A stretch of 64,000 bases of DNA from Desulfocurvibacter africanus subsp. africanus DSM 2603 (GCF_000422545.1 NZ_AULZ01000005.1:124001-188000); one strand, 5' to 3'; shown: positions 36,070 through 44,839, counted from the first letter of the stretch. Notes: generated by a model not told the origin, from the letters alone. Translations and numbers: made by a program.

Positions 36070-36993
36070 GTGAACAACAATACTCTTTCATTTCCCGACG
36101 TCTTCACCGCCTACCTGGCTCCGCGCGGCTTCGAGGCCGAATTGCTGCGCGAGCTGGGCGACTCGATTCTGGCCGTGCGCGACAGGCTCGTGCTCGCCTC
36201 GGGCCCGCCGCGCGACGTGGCCTGGGCCCAGAACATCTGGCTCGACCCGCGCTGGATCCCAATCGAATCCATCGGCGACGCGGCGCACAAGCTGAAAGGC
36301 TTGCAGCGCAAGTGGGCTTTGTACTCCACGGGCCTGCATCGCCGGGCCACGCTCATCCAGGACAAGCTGCCCAAGGTCTCGGCGCGGCGGCAGGTCTTCG
36401 GTGAGCCGCCGCCGTCCGCTCCGCTGGGCTCGTGGACCTTGTGGGAGGAAAACCTGCTGCTGGCCTCACCCGCCTGCGCCAGCCCCTGGAATCACGGCGA
36501 GGCCGAGTTCGAGGAGAACAAGACCGAGCCGCCGGGCCGGGCCTACCTCAAGCTGTGGGAGTTGTTCACGCGCCTGGGCATAAAGCCCGCGCCGGGCGAT
36601 CTGTGCCTGGACCTCGGCGCGTCGCCGGGCGGCTGGAGCTGGGTGCTGGCCGGGCTTGGCGCGCGCGTGTTCGCCGTGGACAAGGCCGATCTGGCCGCCA
36701 ACGTCGCGGCCATGCCGAACGTTGAGCACTGCCGGGGCTCGGCCTTCGGTCTGGACCCGCGCATGGTCGGCGCGGCGGACTGGCTCTTCTCGGACGTGAT
36801 CTGCTATCCGGACCGACTGCTGGCCATGGTCGAGCGCTGGCTGGAGCTGGGCGAGTGCAAACGCTTCGTCTGCACGGTCAAGCTGCAGAGCGAGACCGAC
36901 TTCGCGGTCCTCGAACGCTTCCGGGCCATTCCCGGCTCGCGCCTGCTGCACCTGCACCACAACAAGCACGAATTGACCTGGCTGCGGCTGTAG
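36070..36993 (+). CDS. FtsJ/RlmM-like rRNA 2'-O-methyltransferase
   Basis: About 307 residues from a GTG at 36070; a TTG three codons upstream is an alternative. An N-terminal THUMP-like or substrate domain (FTAYLAPRGFEAELLRELG) is followed by an FtsJ-type SAM domain: LCLDLGASPGGWSWVLAGLG (motif I), VFAVDKADLA, DWLFSDVICYP (catalytic Asp) and RFVCTVKLQSETD (catalytic Lys), giving most of the K-D-K-E set. The closest described activity is the RlmM methylation of 23S rRNA C2498; the exact target is inferred. It stands alone after a terminator. Confidence 0.85.
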   Translation: MNNNTLSFPDVFTAYLAPRGFEAELLRELGDSILAVRDRLVLASGPPRDVAWAQNIWLDPRWIPIESIGDAAHKLKGLQRKWALYSTGLHRRATLIQDKLPKVSARRQVFGEPPPSAPLGSWTLWEENLLLASPACASPWNHGEAEFEENKTEPPGRAYLKLWELFTRLGIKPAPGDLCLDLGASPGGWSWVLAGLGARVFAVDKADLAANVAAMPNVEHCRGSAFGLDPRMVGAADWLFSDVICYPDRLLAMVERWLELGECKRFVCTVKLQSETDFAVLERFRAIPGSRLLHLHHNKHELTWLRL

Positions 36994-37040
36994 CGCCTTG
37001 GCGTTTTACCGCCTTGCATATGAAACGAAAAATGAGGGGT

Positions 37041-37099
37041 GCAGGGGAATTATTCCCCTGCCGGGAGAGAGTCCGAGAGAGGGCAGCGCCCTCTCTCGG
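37041..37099 (-). repeat. 3' double stem-loop repeat (after the KASIII-like gene)
   Basis: On the minus strand: CCGAGAGAGGGC-GCT-GCCCTCTCTCGG, a linker, then GCAGGGG-AATAATT-CCCCTGC, followed by a T-rich tract. Forty-nine bases, from ATGAACCG onwards, are identical to the copy at 50987-51044. Confidence 0.88.
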
Positions 37100-37116
37100 T
37101 TCATTCGCGGAATGCT

Positions 37117-38271
37117 CTAAACGGCCGTGAGCAACATATAGCTCATGGAAAAACGTCCGCTCTCGGGGATGAAGCACAAAAGCTTCTGGTCTTTCTCGAT
37201 GCGGCCCGAGCGGAACAGTTCGGCGAGCATGATGAAGATGGAGGCCGAGCCCGTGTTGCCCCTGCTGGACAGGTTGGTGAACCAGCGTTCCTGGGGGATG
37301 TGGAAGCCGAAAGCCTCCATGCGCTCGGCGAGTTGCGGCCGGAAGAACTCCGAGGAGATGTGCGGCAGGAACCAGTCCACTTCCTCGGGCTTGATGCCGC
37401 GCCGCCCGATGACCAGCGGCAGGGTGCGGTCCACGGCCGTGACCACCACCTCGGCATTGAGCATCTTCACATCCTGGCGCACGAGCAGCAGGGACTTGTC
37501 CACGTTCTGGCCGCGATCGACCAGGCTGCGCCAGCCCGTGAGCGAGCCGTCCTCGCGCTTTTCGCCGCCCGCGTACATGCACGTGGGCAGGCTGCCGGCA
37601 AAGGAGACATGCTCGATCCAATCGATGCGCAGGGACAATCCGTCAGGCCTGGGCGCATTGGTCACGAACACTGCCCCCGCGCCGTCCGAGAGCATCCAGC
37701 GCAGGAAGTCGGCCTCGAAAGCCAGGATTGGCGCCTTCTGCAGCTCCTCGCTGCGGTCGCAGGCGGCCGGTTCGCAGAACTCGGCGCGCAGGAAGGTCGA
37801 GGAGAGCTCCGAGCCCGTGGCCACGGCGTTCTCCGAAAGACCCAGGGCCACGTTCATGTACGCGTACTTGAGCGCGCCGATGCCGGCCAGGCAGATGCCC
37901 GCGGGGCTGACCACTTCGCACGGGCCGGTGGCCAACTCGCCGTGGACCATGAGGCCGTGGCCGGGCAGAAGCTGGTCCGGGCTGGATGTGCCGCAGGCCA
38001 GACACTGGATGTCGGCCGGCGAGTAGCCCGAATAGGGTGCGAGCCGCCGCACGGCCTCGGCCGCGAGCTGCGCGTTGCTGTGCGTCTGCGCCCGCGTGAC
38101 CGGGTTCAGGGCGTAATGCCGGCTCTGGATTTTGTTGCTGCGCAGAATGATGCGCCGCACGCGTGAGGCGCTCTCGCCCACCAGGCCCAGGACCTTTTCC
38201 ATGTCTTCGTTGGAGACCGGCTCTCCTGGTAGGAAAGCGCTCACATCGGTGATGTATGCCGCTTGGCTCAT
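37117..38271 (-). CDS. 3-oxoacyl-ACP synthase III-like (KASIII) condensing enzyme
   Basis: 384 residues from the ATG at 38271. The thiolase fold has a complete KASIII triad: Cys in SPAGICLAGIGALKYA, His in WFLPHISSEFF, Asn in LSSRGNTGSASIFI. It is about 60 residues longer than FabH and diverges from it (ACGTSSPDQLLPGHG; an insert with AACDRSEELQK), so it is more likely a secondary-lipid or natural-product condensing enzyme than housekeeping FabH. It lies 16 bases downstream of a B12-binding radical SAM gene on the same strand. Its TAG stop is followed by a fragment (TAGAGCATT) identical to one end of the 128-bp repeat. Confidence 0.87.
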   Translation of the reverse strand: MSQAAYITDVSAFLPGEPVSNEDMEKVLGLVGESASRVRRIILRSNKIQSRHYALNPVTRAQTHSNAQLAAEAVRRLAPYSGYSPADIQCLACGTSSPDQLLPGHGLMVHGELATGPCEVVSPAGICLAGIGALKYAYMNVALGLSENAVATGSELSSTFLRAEFCEPAACDRSEELQKAPILAFEADFLRWMLSDGAGAVFVTNAPRPDGLSLRIDWIEHVSFAGSLPTCMYAGGEKREDGSLTGWRSLVDRGQNVDKSLLLVRQDVKMLNAEVVVTAVDRTLPLVIGRRGIKPEEVDWFLPHISSEFFRPQLAERMEAFGFHIPQERWFTNLSSRGNTGSASIFIMLAELFRSGRIEKDQKLLCFIPESGRFSMSYMLLTAV

Positions 38272-38287
38272 GGTTCTCGCGTGAGGA

Positions 38288-39595
38288 TCAGAGTTTGGCG
38301 CCGGCGTGGCCGCTTTTGATGAGGCCGGCGTAGGTTTCGTAGAAAGTTTTCTCGGGCAGGCGCGTGGGCAGCACTGCGTTGGTGAGCGTGTAGTAGTCCA
38401 GATCGTGGATGACGATGCGCTCGCGCAGCTCGTTGTACAGCGGCGTTCCCGGCAGCGGCGTGAGCACCGAGACCATGGGCAAGTCGATGTGCAGGTCCGC
38501 GATGGTCTTGCCCAGGTGCTCGAAATCCGCCTCGGAATAGTCGGGCGAGGCGATGAAGTCGCCCACGATGCGTATGCCCAGGCCATGCAGGATGGACACG
38601 GCTTCCACGTTGTTGCGCCAAGTATTGCGCTTGCCCAGGCGCGCCAGACCCTCGTCGCTCAAGTCCTCGAAGCCGATGATCACGGCCAGCAGCCCGGCCT
38701 TGCGCCACAAGGCCATGAGTTCGGGGTGACGCACAACGGTATCCGAGCGCACGTCGGCTATGATCCGTTTGCCCAGGCCCGCGTCGATGATTGCCTGGGC
38801 CAGCTCGGCGGCGTGTTTCGGGTCGCCGAAGGTATTGGCGTCGATGAGCCGCACCACCGGGATGTCGCCCAAAAGCCGCATGTCGCGCAGCACGGCCGGT
38901 ATGGAGTGGGTCAGGTAACGGCCGCCGGCCTGGGCGCGGATGGCGCAGAAGCCGCACGCGTGGGTGCAGCCGTAGGCCGAGGCCACGAAACCGACCTTGA
39001 GGCCCAGGGAGGAGAGCACGTACTGATCTCGGTAGCCGGCTACCAGGTCGTAGCGCGGCGGCTGCTCTTCCATGAGGTCACGGCTTGAGAACTTCCGGGG
39101 CGTCAGGGCCAGGGGCTTGCCCGGCGAGGTGCGCGCAACGCCCGTGATGCCGGTTCCGTCCTCGGCGCGCTCCAGGGCGTCCACCAGCTCGCGCAGGCTG
39201 GCCTTGCCCAAGCCCTGGATCACGTAATCCACCTCGGGCCGATTGAAGTGCTCCGGATCGAGGCTCGCGTGCATGCCGCCGCAGACGACCGTGGCCTTGG
39301 AGACGCGTTTCACTTCGCGGGCCATGGCGAGCATGACATTAGCCTCGCAAGTCACGCCCGTGATGCCCACGACGTCCGACCGGCTCTCGGCCAGCGCGTC
39401 GGACAGCACGCGCAGAGGCTCGCCGGCCTCGGCCTTGAGGTCCAGGATGCGCGACACATGGCCGTCCAGACCTGCGGCCAGGGCCTCAAGAGCCAGCGGC
39501 TCGCCTCGGAAGATCTGCTTCAGTGAAGTGATACCGTAGCGCTCTTCCGGGATGGAGCGTCCGCTGTTGGGCGGATTGACAAACAGTACATTCAT
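38288..39595 (-). CDS. B12-binding-domain radical SAM protein
   Basis: 435 residues from the ATG at 39595 (a TTG 17 codons upstream is possible). Residues ~1-145 form a cobalamin-binding-like Rossmann domain (VLFVNPPNSG, VVGITGVTCEANVMLA, VVCGGMHASLDPEHF). The radical SAM core has YGCTHACGFCAIRA (the C-x3-C-x2-C of the 4Fe-4S cluster) and continues through LIDANTFGDPKH and GFEDLSDEGLARLG. Class B enzymes of this kind methylate unactivated carbons or rearrange lipids and antibiotics. Paired with a KASIII-like gene, it may modify a polyketide or fatty product; substrate unknown. Divergent from the GGCT gene. Confidence 0.88.
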   Translation of the reverse strand: MNVLFVNPPNSGRSIPEERYGITSLKQIFRGEPLALEALAAGLDGHVSRILDLKAEAGEPLRVLSDALAESRSDVVGITGVTCEANVMLAMAREVKRVSKATVVCGGMHASLDPEHFNRPEVDYVIQGLGKASLRELVDALERAEDGTGITGVARTSPGKPLALTPRKFSSRDLMEEQPPRYDLVAGYRDQYVLSSLGLKVGFVASAYGCTHACGFCAIRAQAGGRYLTHSIPAVLRDMRLLGDIPVVRLIDANTFGDPKHAAELAQAIIDAGLGKRIIADVRSDTVVRHPELMALWRKAGLLAVIIGFEDLSDEGLARLGKRNTWRNNVEAVSILHGLGIRIVGDFIASPDYSEADFEHLGKTIADLHIDLPMVSVLTPLPGTPLYNELRERIVIHDLDYYTLTNAVLPTRLPEKTFYETYAGLIKSGHAGAKL

Positions 39596-39735
39596 GATGC
39601 GCTTTTTTTCTGCGGAAAATGTGTGAAGATGTGTCGATAGCCTCAAGAGGCCCGCTTGGCAACTGTTACGGCGCAGTGGCGAAGCAATACTGGCAGGGTC
39701 TTGCCTTGCACGCGATCAGCGCATAGGGGAAAGCC

Positions 39736-40104
39736 ATGGCCCGCGACTTTGAATACGTTTTCGTTTACGGCACGCTGCGGCGCAGCTTTCAGAACCACCG
39801 CCTGCTGTCCCGCTCGCCCTGCCTGGGCGGGGCCGGCACCCGCGAGCGCTACGCCCTGTACGTGGGCGAGTATCCCTTTGTGGTCAGGGATCAGCCCGTG
39901 AGCCCCATCATCGGCGAGGTTTACAAGGTCGACCCGGCCACGCTCATGGTCCTGGACGCCCTGGAGGAGCACCCGCAGGTCTACCGACGGGAAAAGGTCC
40001 CGGTGGTGCTGGACGACGGCCGTGAGATCGAGGCTTGGCTCTACTTCTATCCCCGCCCAGGCGGTCGGCTCATCGAGAGCGGCGACTACGCCGGAAACGC
40101 CTAG
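39736..40104 (+). CDS. Gamma-glutamylcyclotransferase-like (AIG2/GGCT) protein
   Basis: 122 residues. It opens with the substrate-binding YVFVYGTLRRSFQNH loop (YGTLR motif), has VYKVDPATLMVLDALEEHP with the expected catalytic acidic residue, and YRREKVPVVL. Members release 5-oxoproline from gamma-glutamyl compounds or act on gamma-glutamyl amines. ATG at 39736 with GGGGAAA upstream. Alone on its strand. The actual substrate is not predictable. Confidence 0.88.
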   Translation: MARDFEYVFVYGTLRRSFQNHRLLSRSPCLGGAGTRERYALYVGEYPFVVRDQPVSPIIGEVYKVDPATLMVLDALEEHPQVYRREKVPVVLDDGREIEAWLYFYPRPGGRLIESGDYAGNA

Positions 40105-40251
40105 CGCCCCTGCCTTGTCGGGCCGCCACCAAGGATCCAAGCGCCCAGCGAACTTGCTTTTCCACGTCAGTCGCGTACAAAAAGCTCGCCTTATGCCAAG
40201 TAGACTATAACAAATAATTCGCGATCGAGCCCCTGAGAGTCACGCACAGAC

Positions 40252-40947
40252 ATGGACTTCATCCTCGACGGCCTAACCACCGCCCTGCGCCTACTGGCCG
40301 GGCTGGACCCGGAGACCTTCTCCGCCGTTCGGGCCACGCTGGCCACGACCTTCCTGGCCATCAGCACCTCCCTGGCCCTGGGCATTCCGCTGGGCTTCTG
40401 CCTGGGCTTCTTCGATTTCCCCGGCAAGCGTGCCGCGCGCGCCGTGGCCGATACGGCCTTGGCCCTGCCCACGGTGGTCATCGGCCTCATCGTCTTCGCC
40501 TTCCTGTCCCAGCGCGGCCCCCTGGGTCACCTGGGGCTTTTGTTCTCCATTTCAGGCATGGCCGTGGGCCTGGCCATCCTGGGCCTGCCCATCGTCGTCA
40601 CCATGACCGCCACGGCCGTGGAAGGCATCGACCGCCGACTGACCGAGACCCTGCTGACCCTGGGCGCCAACCGCAGCCAACTGGCCATGGCCTCCCTGTG
40701 GGAGGCACGCTTCCCGGTCATGCTCGCGACGCTCACGGCCTTCGGGCGCATAGTGTCCGAGGTGGGCATCGCCATGATGGTCGGCGGCAACATCAAGTGG
40801 CATACGCGCACCATCACCACGGCCATCGCCATGGAGACGGGCAAGGGCGAGTTCGCCATGGGCATCGCCCTGGGCATCGTGCTCATGTCCATCGCCTTCC
40901 TGGTGACCCTCTCGGCCCACTGGATAAAGCGGAGGGCCGCGCCATGA
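40252..40947 (+). CDS. tupB: Tungstate/molybdate-type ABC transporter permease (TupB-like)
   Basis: 231 residues with five or six membrane helices. The cytoplasmic coupling loop is ETLLTLGANRSQLAMASLWE, the EAA motif of CysTW/ModB/TupB permeases, followed by GRIVSEVGIAMMVGGNIKWH, which is typical of tungstate TupB proteins. Translationally coupled to the ATPase gene (ATGA overlap). No gene for the periplasmic binding protein TupA is found beside it, which is unusual. Confidence 0.85.
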   Translation: MDFILDGLTTALRLLAGLDPETFSAVRATLATTFLAISTSLALGIPLGFCLGFFDFPGKRAARAVADTALALPTVVIGLIVFAFLSQRGPLGHLGLLFSISGMAVGLAILGLPIVVTMTATAVEGIDRRLTETLLTLGANRSQLAMASLWEARFPVMLATLTAFGRIVSEVGIAMMVGGNIKWHTRTITTAIAMETGKGEFAMGIALGIVLMSIAFLVTLSAHWIKRRAAP

Positions 40948-41597
40948 GCATCCCGCTGTTCGAGGCCCATGGCCTGAGCTTCCGCTACCCCGGCCGACCG
41001 GCCGTGACCTTGCCTGGCCTGCGCGTCGCGGCCGGCGACATCCTCGGCCTGGCCGGGCCCAACGGCACGGGCAAGAGCACGTTATTGCGCATCCTGGCCT
41101 TCCTGTACCCTCCGTCCGAAGGCGAGTTGCGCTTCGACGGCCGGTCCGTGACAAGCGAGGCCCAGCGCGCCCGCCTGCGCCGCCAGGTGACTCTGCTGCC
41201 GCAAGAGCCCAGGCTTCTGTCGCGCTCCGTGTGGCACAACGTGACCTACGGCCTGCGCGTGCGCGGCGACAAGCAAAACATGGACGAACGCGCGGCCGAG
41301 GCCCTGGACATGGTCGGCCTGGAGCCGTCGCGCTTCCTGTCCCGCTCCTGGCGACAGCTCTCGGGCGGCGAGGCTCAGCGCGTGGCCCTGGCCGCGCGCC
41401 TCGTGCTGCGGCCGCGCGCGCTCATCCTGGACGAGCCCACGGCCAGCCTGGACGCGGCCTCGGCCGAGCGCATCCGCCAGGCCGCCCTGACAGCGCGGCA
41501 GGAGCGCGGCACCACGCTCATAATCGCCAGCCACGACCTGCGCTGGCTCGACACCGTATCCGACCACGTATTGCGCATGGGGGATTATCCCGAGTAA
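40944..41597 (+). CDS. tupC: ABC transporter ATPase (TupC-like)
   Basis: 217 residues from the ATG at 40944. Walker A GPNGTGKSTLL, signature LSGGEAQRVALAARL, Walker B LILDEPTASLD and the switch His in IIASHDLRWLD. It powers the permease encoded just upstream. It lacks the C-terminal regulatory (TOBE) domain of ModC, as TupC proteins do. The next gene, MobB-like, points to tungsten/molybdenum cofactor use, for example for formate dehydrogenases. Confidence 0.87.
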   Translation: MSIPLFEAHGLSFRYPGRPAVTLPGLRVAAGDILGLAGPNGTGKSTLLRILAFLYPPSEGELRFDGRSVTSEAQRARLRRQVTLLPQEPRLLSRSVWHNVTYGLRVRGDKQNMDERAAEALDMVGLEPSRFLSRSWRQLSGGEAQRVALAARLVLRPRALILDEPTASLDAASAERIRQAALTARQERGTTLIIASHDLRWLDTVSDHVLRMGDYPE

Positions 41598-41621
41598 GCA
41601 ATGGTCGCGGAGGAGCTGCCC

Positions 41622-42323
41622 ATGAAAGCCGTCAGCATCATTGGCTACAAGAAGACCGGCAAGACTACCCTGGCCGTAAACCTGGCCAGCGAGCTGAACT
41701 CGCGCGGCCTGCGCGTGGCCGCGGCCAAGTTCACGCACCATGCCTTCGATCGCGCCGAAACGGACACGGCCAAGCTGGCCGAGGTTTGTTCCGCGGTCAT
41801 GGGCCTGTCCGAGAATCAGACGCAAGTGGTTTGGAACGCCAAGCGCTATCTGCCTGACCTGCTGCCCTTGGTGAGCGCCGACGTGCTCATCGTGGAGGGC
41901 GGAAAGTCGCTGGGTTGGCTGCCGCGAGTGCTGCTGCTGCGCTCGCCAGGCGAAGCCGACGAGTTGGGCCGCGACCTGGCCCTGGCCACCTATGGAGATA
42001 TCGGCGCGCCCGGCCTGCATTCCGTGTCCGACGTGTCCGAACTGGCCGATATCGTACTGGCCAAGGGTTTCGCCTTGCCCGGCCTGGACTGCGGGGCCTG
42101 CGGCCTGGAGAATTGCCAAGCCCTGGCCGAGCGCATGGTCGCAGGCATGGGCGAGGGCCTGCGCTGCAAGGCCTCGCATGGCGGCCTGCGCATCAGCGTG
42201 GGTGGGGCGACTCTGGGCATGAACCCATTCGTGGCCTCGATCATGCGCGGCTCCATCATGGGCATGCTCAGCCAGCTCAAAGGATACGCTCCGGGCGTTA
42301 GCGTGCATATCGACATGGACTAA
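41622..42323 (+). CDS. mobB: MobB-like GTPase with C-terminal Fe-S-type Cys motif
   Basis: 233 residues from the ATG at 41622, which has GGAGGAG ahead of it. The MobB P-loop is SIIGYKKTGKTTLAVNLA, with VAAAKFTHHAF and VLIVEGGKSLGWLP (the Mob family's 'VEG' strand). MobB takes part in forming the guanine-dinucleotide molybdenum/tungsten cofactor. After residue ~150 there is an extra ~75-residue part with LDCGACGLENCQALAERM, which looks like a small [4Fe-4S]-binding motif (C-x2-C-x4-C plus RCKASHGGL). Plain MobB lacks it. Last gene of the tungstate unit. Confidence 0.86.
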   Translation: MKAVSIIGYKKTGKTTLAVNLASELNSRGLRVAAAKFTHHAFDRAETDTAKLAEVCSAVMGLSENQTQVVWNAKRYLPDLLPLVSADVLIVEGGKSLGWLPRVLLLRSPGEADELGRDLALATYGDIGAPGLHSVSDVSELADIVLAKGFALPGLDCGACGLENCQALAERMVAGMGEGLRCKASHGGLRISVGGATLGMNPFVASIMRGSIMGMLSQLKGYAPGVSVHIDMD

Positions 42324-42326
42324 GAG

Positions 42327-42385
42327 CTGGGAAAGGGCGCTGCCCTCTCCCAGACCCTCACCCGCCAGGGGAATGATCCCCCTGG
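42327..42385 (+). repeat. 3' double stem-loop repeat (after mobB)
   Basis: CTGGGAAAGGGC-GCT-GCCCTCTCCCAG, a linker, then CCAGGGG-GAATGAT-CCCCCTGG and GACCCCGCG. Forty-four bases, from CTGGGAAAGG onwards, are identical to the copy after topA (62260). Confidence 0.9.
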
Positions 42386-42406
42386 ACCCCGCGTTTTTGT
42401 GAATTG

Positions 42407-42450
42407 AACGAGAAAGCCCTCCTGGCTTCAGCCAGGAGGGCTTTCTCGTT
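42407..42450. terminator. Strong bidirectional terminator
   Basis: Twenty-base perfect stem (AACGAGAAAGCCCTCCTGGC and its complement) with the loop TTCA, between convergent mobB and the aldehyde dehydrogenase gene. Confidence 0.9.
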
Positions 42451-42467
42451 CAGAAGCATCGTGAACC

Positions 42468-42594
42468 TAGAGCATTTTGCTTTTGAAAATGCTCTGCTAG
42501 CCATGTGTCGGCATGGCTAGCCGCCGCGTAGGCGTAGGCGCAATTTACTTGCGCCGTCAACGCCGGAGCGGGCGTCTTAAAAGCAATCTGCTTA
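42468..42594 (-). repeat. 128-bp MITE-like repeat, copy 2
   Basis: Same element as copy 1, on the minus strand. It ends TAGAGCATTTTGC on the left and GCAATCTGCTTA on the right, one base shorter than the other copies. The internal hairpins carry compensated changes (GCTAGCCATG...CATGGCTAGC). Confidence 0.88.
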
Positions 42595-42623
42595 AGAGTC
42601 GTGCGCGAACGAACTGCGCGGGT

Positions 42624-42681
42624 CCAAGGGGTCGTTACCCCCTGGTGGGGAGGGGTCCGGAGAGGACAACGCCCTTCCCGG
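42624..42681 (-). repeat. 3' double stem-loop repeat (after aldehyde dehydrogenase)
   Basis: On the minus strand: CCGGGAAGGGC-GTT-GTCCTCTCCGG, a linker, then CCAGGGGG-TAACGA-CCCCTTGG. It starts 16 bases after the stop. Confidence 0.85.
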
Positions 42682-42697
42682 TTCTTATGCGGAAGCT

Positions 42698-44098
42698 CTA
42701 TCCGAGCCAGCGCAGCAGGGCCTTTTTGAAGCCCGTGAGCTTGGGCCTGGGCGGATAGCGGAACTTCCAGTCCGGCCGGAAGCCGCGCCGCATGACGCTG
42801 CGCTGGTAGCCGAAGGCCTCGAATCCGGCTTGCCCGTGGTAGCGGCCCATGCCGGATTCGCCAACGCCGCCAAAGGGCAAGGTGCGCGGCCCGAGCTGCA
42901 GGGCCGTGTCGTTGATGCACACGCCGCCCGAGGCGGTGTCGCGCAGCACGCGGGCCACGGCCTCGTCGTTGTCCGTGAACAGGTACAGGGCCAGGGGCTT
43001 GGGTCGGGCGTTGATGCAGGCGATGGCCGAGGCCAGGCTGTCCACCGTGAGCACGGGCAGAATCGGCCCGAAGATCTCCTCCTGCATGAGCGGGTCGTCC
43101 GCGTGAACGTCCGTGAACACGGCCGGGGCCATGTACAGCTCGCCGGAGTGGTTGTCGCCGCCGAAGAGCTTGCGGCCGCGCGTGGCCGCCTGCAGGCCTG
43201 TCAGGCGCTGGTAGTGGTCCTGGTTAACGATGCGTCCGAAGGCCGGGCTGCGGCTCGGATCCGTGCCGAAGAATTCCTTCACCGCCCGCACCAGCGCGGC
43301 TTCCAGCTCGACTTTGACGCCCGCGTGGACCAGCACGTAATCGGGGGCCACGCAGGTCTGGCCGGCATTCAGGAACTTGCCCCATACGATGCGCTTGGCC
43401 GCCGTGACGACATGCGCGTCGGACAGGTTCCTGTCCACGATGCACGGGCTCTTGCCGCCAAGTTCCAGCACCATGGGCGTGAGCGTCCTTGCCGCCGTGG
43501 CCATGACCTGTCGGCCCACTTTGGCCGAGCCGGTGTAGAATATGAAATCGAAGCCCTGGCCCAGCAGCAGCTCCGCCGTATGCGCGCTGCCCTCGATGCA
43601 GAACACGTGCTCGGGCAGGAAGGCCTCGGTGAGGATGCGCGCGATCTCGCGCGAGGTGTGCGGAGCCTTGCTGGAAGGTTTGAGCATGACGCAGTTGCCT
43701 GCGGCCAGGGCGCTGACCAGCGGGGTCAGCGCCAGGCCCAGCGGGTAGTTCCAGGGCGAGAGGATGAGGCATGTGCCATAAGGCTCGTCGCGCACATATC
43801 CGCGCGAGGGCTGATACAGAAGCGGCATGGGCACGCTGCGCGGCCTCATCCACTGCCGCAGACGCCCCTGGGCATAGCGAGCCTCCGCGAGCACCGCGCC
43901 AACCTCGGCCACCCAGGCCTCGTCCTCGGGCTTGCCCAGATCGTCGGATAAGGCCTTGAGCAAAGCGCTCTCGTTGGACTTCACGGCCATGGACAGCCGC
44001 CGCAGGGCGTCGCGACGGAAAGCGTAGGGCTTGGTGTGACCTTCGTCGAAAAAGCGTTTCTGGGCCAGAAAGAGGGCGCGCAGCTCCTGCTCGGTCAT
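42698..44098 (-). CDS. Aldehyde dehydrogenase (class 3 / fatty-aldehyde type)
   Basis: 466 residues from the ATG at 44098 with AGGAG ahead. NAD(P)-binding ILSPWNYPLGLALTPLVSAL, Glu site in LELGGKSPCIVD, catalytic Cys in NAGQTCVAPDYVLV, EEIFGPILPVLTV, and the C-terminal FGGVGESGMGRYHGQAGFE. Length, the missing extra N-terminal segment and a hydrophobic/basic tail (FRYPPRPKLTGFKKALLRWL) resemble ALDH3 enzymes, which oxidise medium- and long-chain aldehydes at the membrane. Monocistronic. Its TAG stop is followed by AGCTTCCGC, a decayed form of the repeat end found at other genes. Confidence 0.94.
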   Translation of the reverse strand: MTEQELRALFLAQKRFFDEGHTKPYAFRRDALRRLSMAVKSNESALLKALSDDLGKPEDEAWVAEVGAVLAEARYAQGRLRQWMRPRSVPMPLLYQPSRGYVRDEPYGTCLILSPWNYPLGLALTPLVSALAAGNCVMLKPSSKAPHTSREIARILTEAFLPEHVFCIEGSAHTAELLLGQGFDFIFYTGSAKVGRQVMATAARTLTPMVLELGGKSPCIVDRNLSDAHVVTAAKRIVWGKFLNAGQTCVAPDYVLVHAGVKVELEAALVRAVKEFFGTDPSRSPAFGRIVNQDHYQRLTGLQAATRGRKLFGGDNHSGELYMAPAVFTDVHADDPLMQEEIFGPILPVLTVDSLASAIACINARPKPLALYLFTDNDEAVARVLRDTASGGVCINDTALQLGPRTLPFGGVGESGMGRYHGQAGFEAFGYQRSVMRRGFRPDWKFRYPPRPKLTGFKKALLRWLG

Positions 44099-44301
44099 GG
44101 GCGGTCTCCTGCTCTGGTTGCGGTGCCGGGCCTCGACTCTTCTTGGTGACACTCCAGGGCTCGGGGGTCAAGCCGCACAAAGGCGTCGGCTCAGGCCTGG
44201 GAAATACTTGACAGGCCGCGCATGGCGTGGGATTTGCCAGTTTTTCCACGAAATCTCTGCTCCGCGGGCTCCTCCCGCCGCGAGCGACACGAGGACAAGC
44301 C

Positions 44302-44796
44302 GTGTCCAGCAAGGACCGTTACAAGCAAACCTATCGCGTATCCTGGGACCAACTGCACCGCGACAGCAAGGCCCTGGCCTGGAAGCTGGTGGATGTGCGG
44401 CCCTCCTGGGAAGGCATCATCGCCATCACCCGCGGCGGCCTGCTCCCGGCCGCGGTCATCGCCCGCGAGCTGGACATCCGGCGCATCGACACCGTCTCGG
44501 TGGTCAGCTATGATTGGAAGACGCAAGGCGAGCCGCGCATCGTCAAGCCCCTGGCCGAAGAGACCGACGGCGAGGGCTGGCTGCTGGTGGACGACATGGT
44601 GGATACTGGCAAGACCGCCAGGTTCATCCGCGAGCTGCTGCCCAAGGCGCACTTCGCCACGGTCTACGCCAAGCCCGAGGGCAAGCCCCTGGTGGACACG
44701 TTCATCACCGAAGTCAGCCAGGACACCTGGATCCTCCAGCCCTGGGACTCCGAAGTTCAGTTCGTCGAGCCCATCGTCGGACAGCGCTCGACGTAG
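44302..44796 (+). CDS. gpt: Xanthine(-guanine) phosphoribosyltransferase
   Basis: 164 residues from a GTG at 44302 with GAGGA ahead. The whole length resembles E. coli Gpt: WEGIIAITRGGLLPAAVIAR, DTVSVVSYDWKT, the PRPP loop LLVDDMVDTGKTARFIREL, and DTWILQPWD near the C-terminus. It salvages guanine and xanthine to GMP/XMP. It lies directly before the nucleoside import genes, and together they form a purine salvage locus. Confidence 0.95.
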   Translation: MSSKDRYKQTYRVSWDQLHRDSKALAWKLVDVRPSWEGIIAITRGGLLPAAVIARELDIRRIDTVSVVSYDWKTQGEPRIVKPLAEETDGEGWLLVDDMVDTGKTARFIRELLPKAHFATVYAKPEGKPLVDTFITEVSQDTWILQPWDSEVQFVEPIVGQRST

Positions 44797-44839
44797 GCCA
44801 TACATGCGCTACTACGGAACGGAGACAAGGAGAGGGGAC

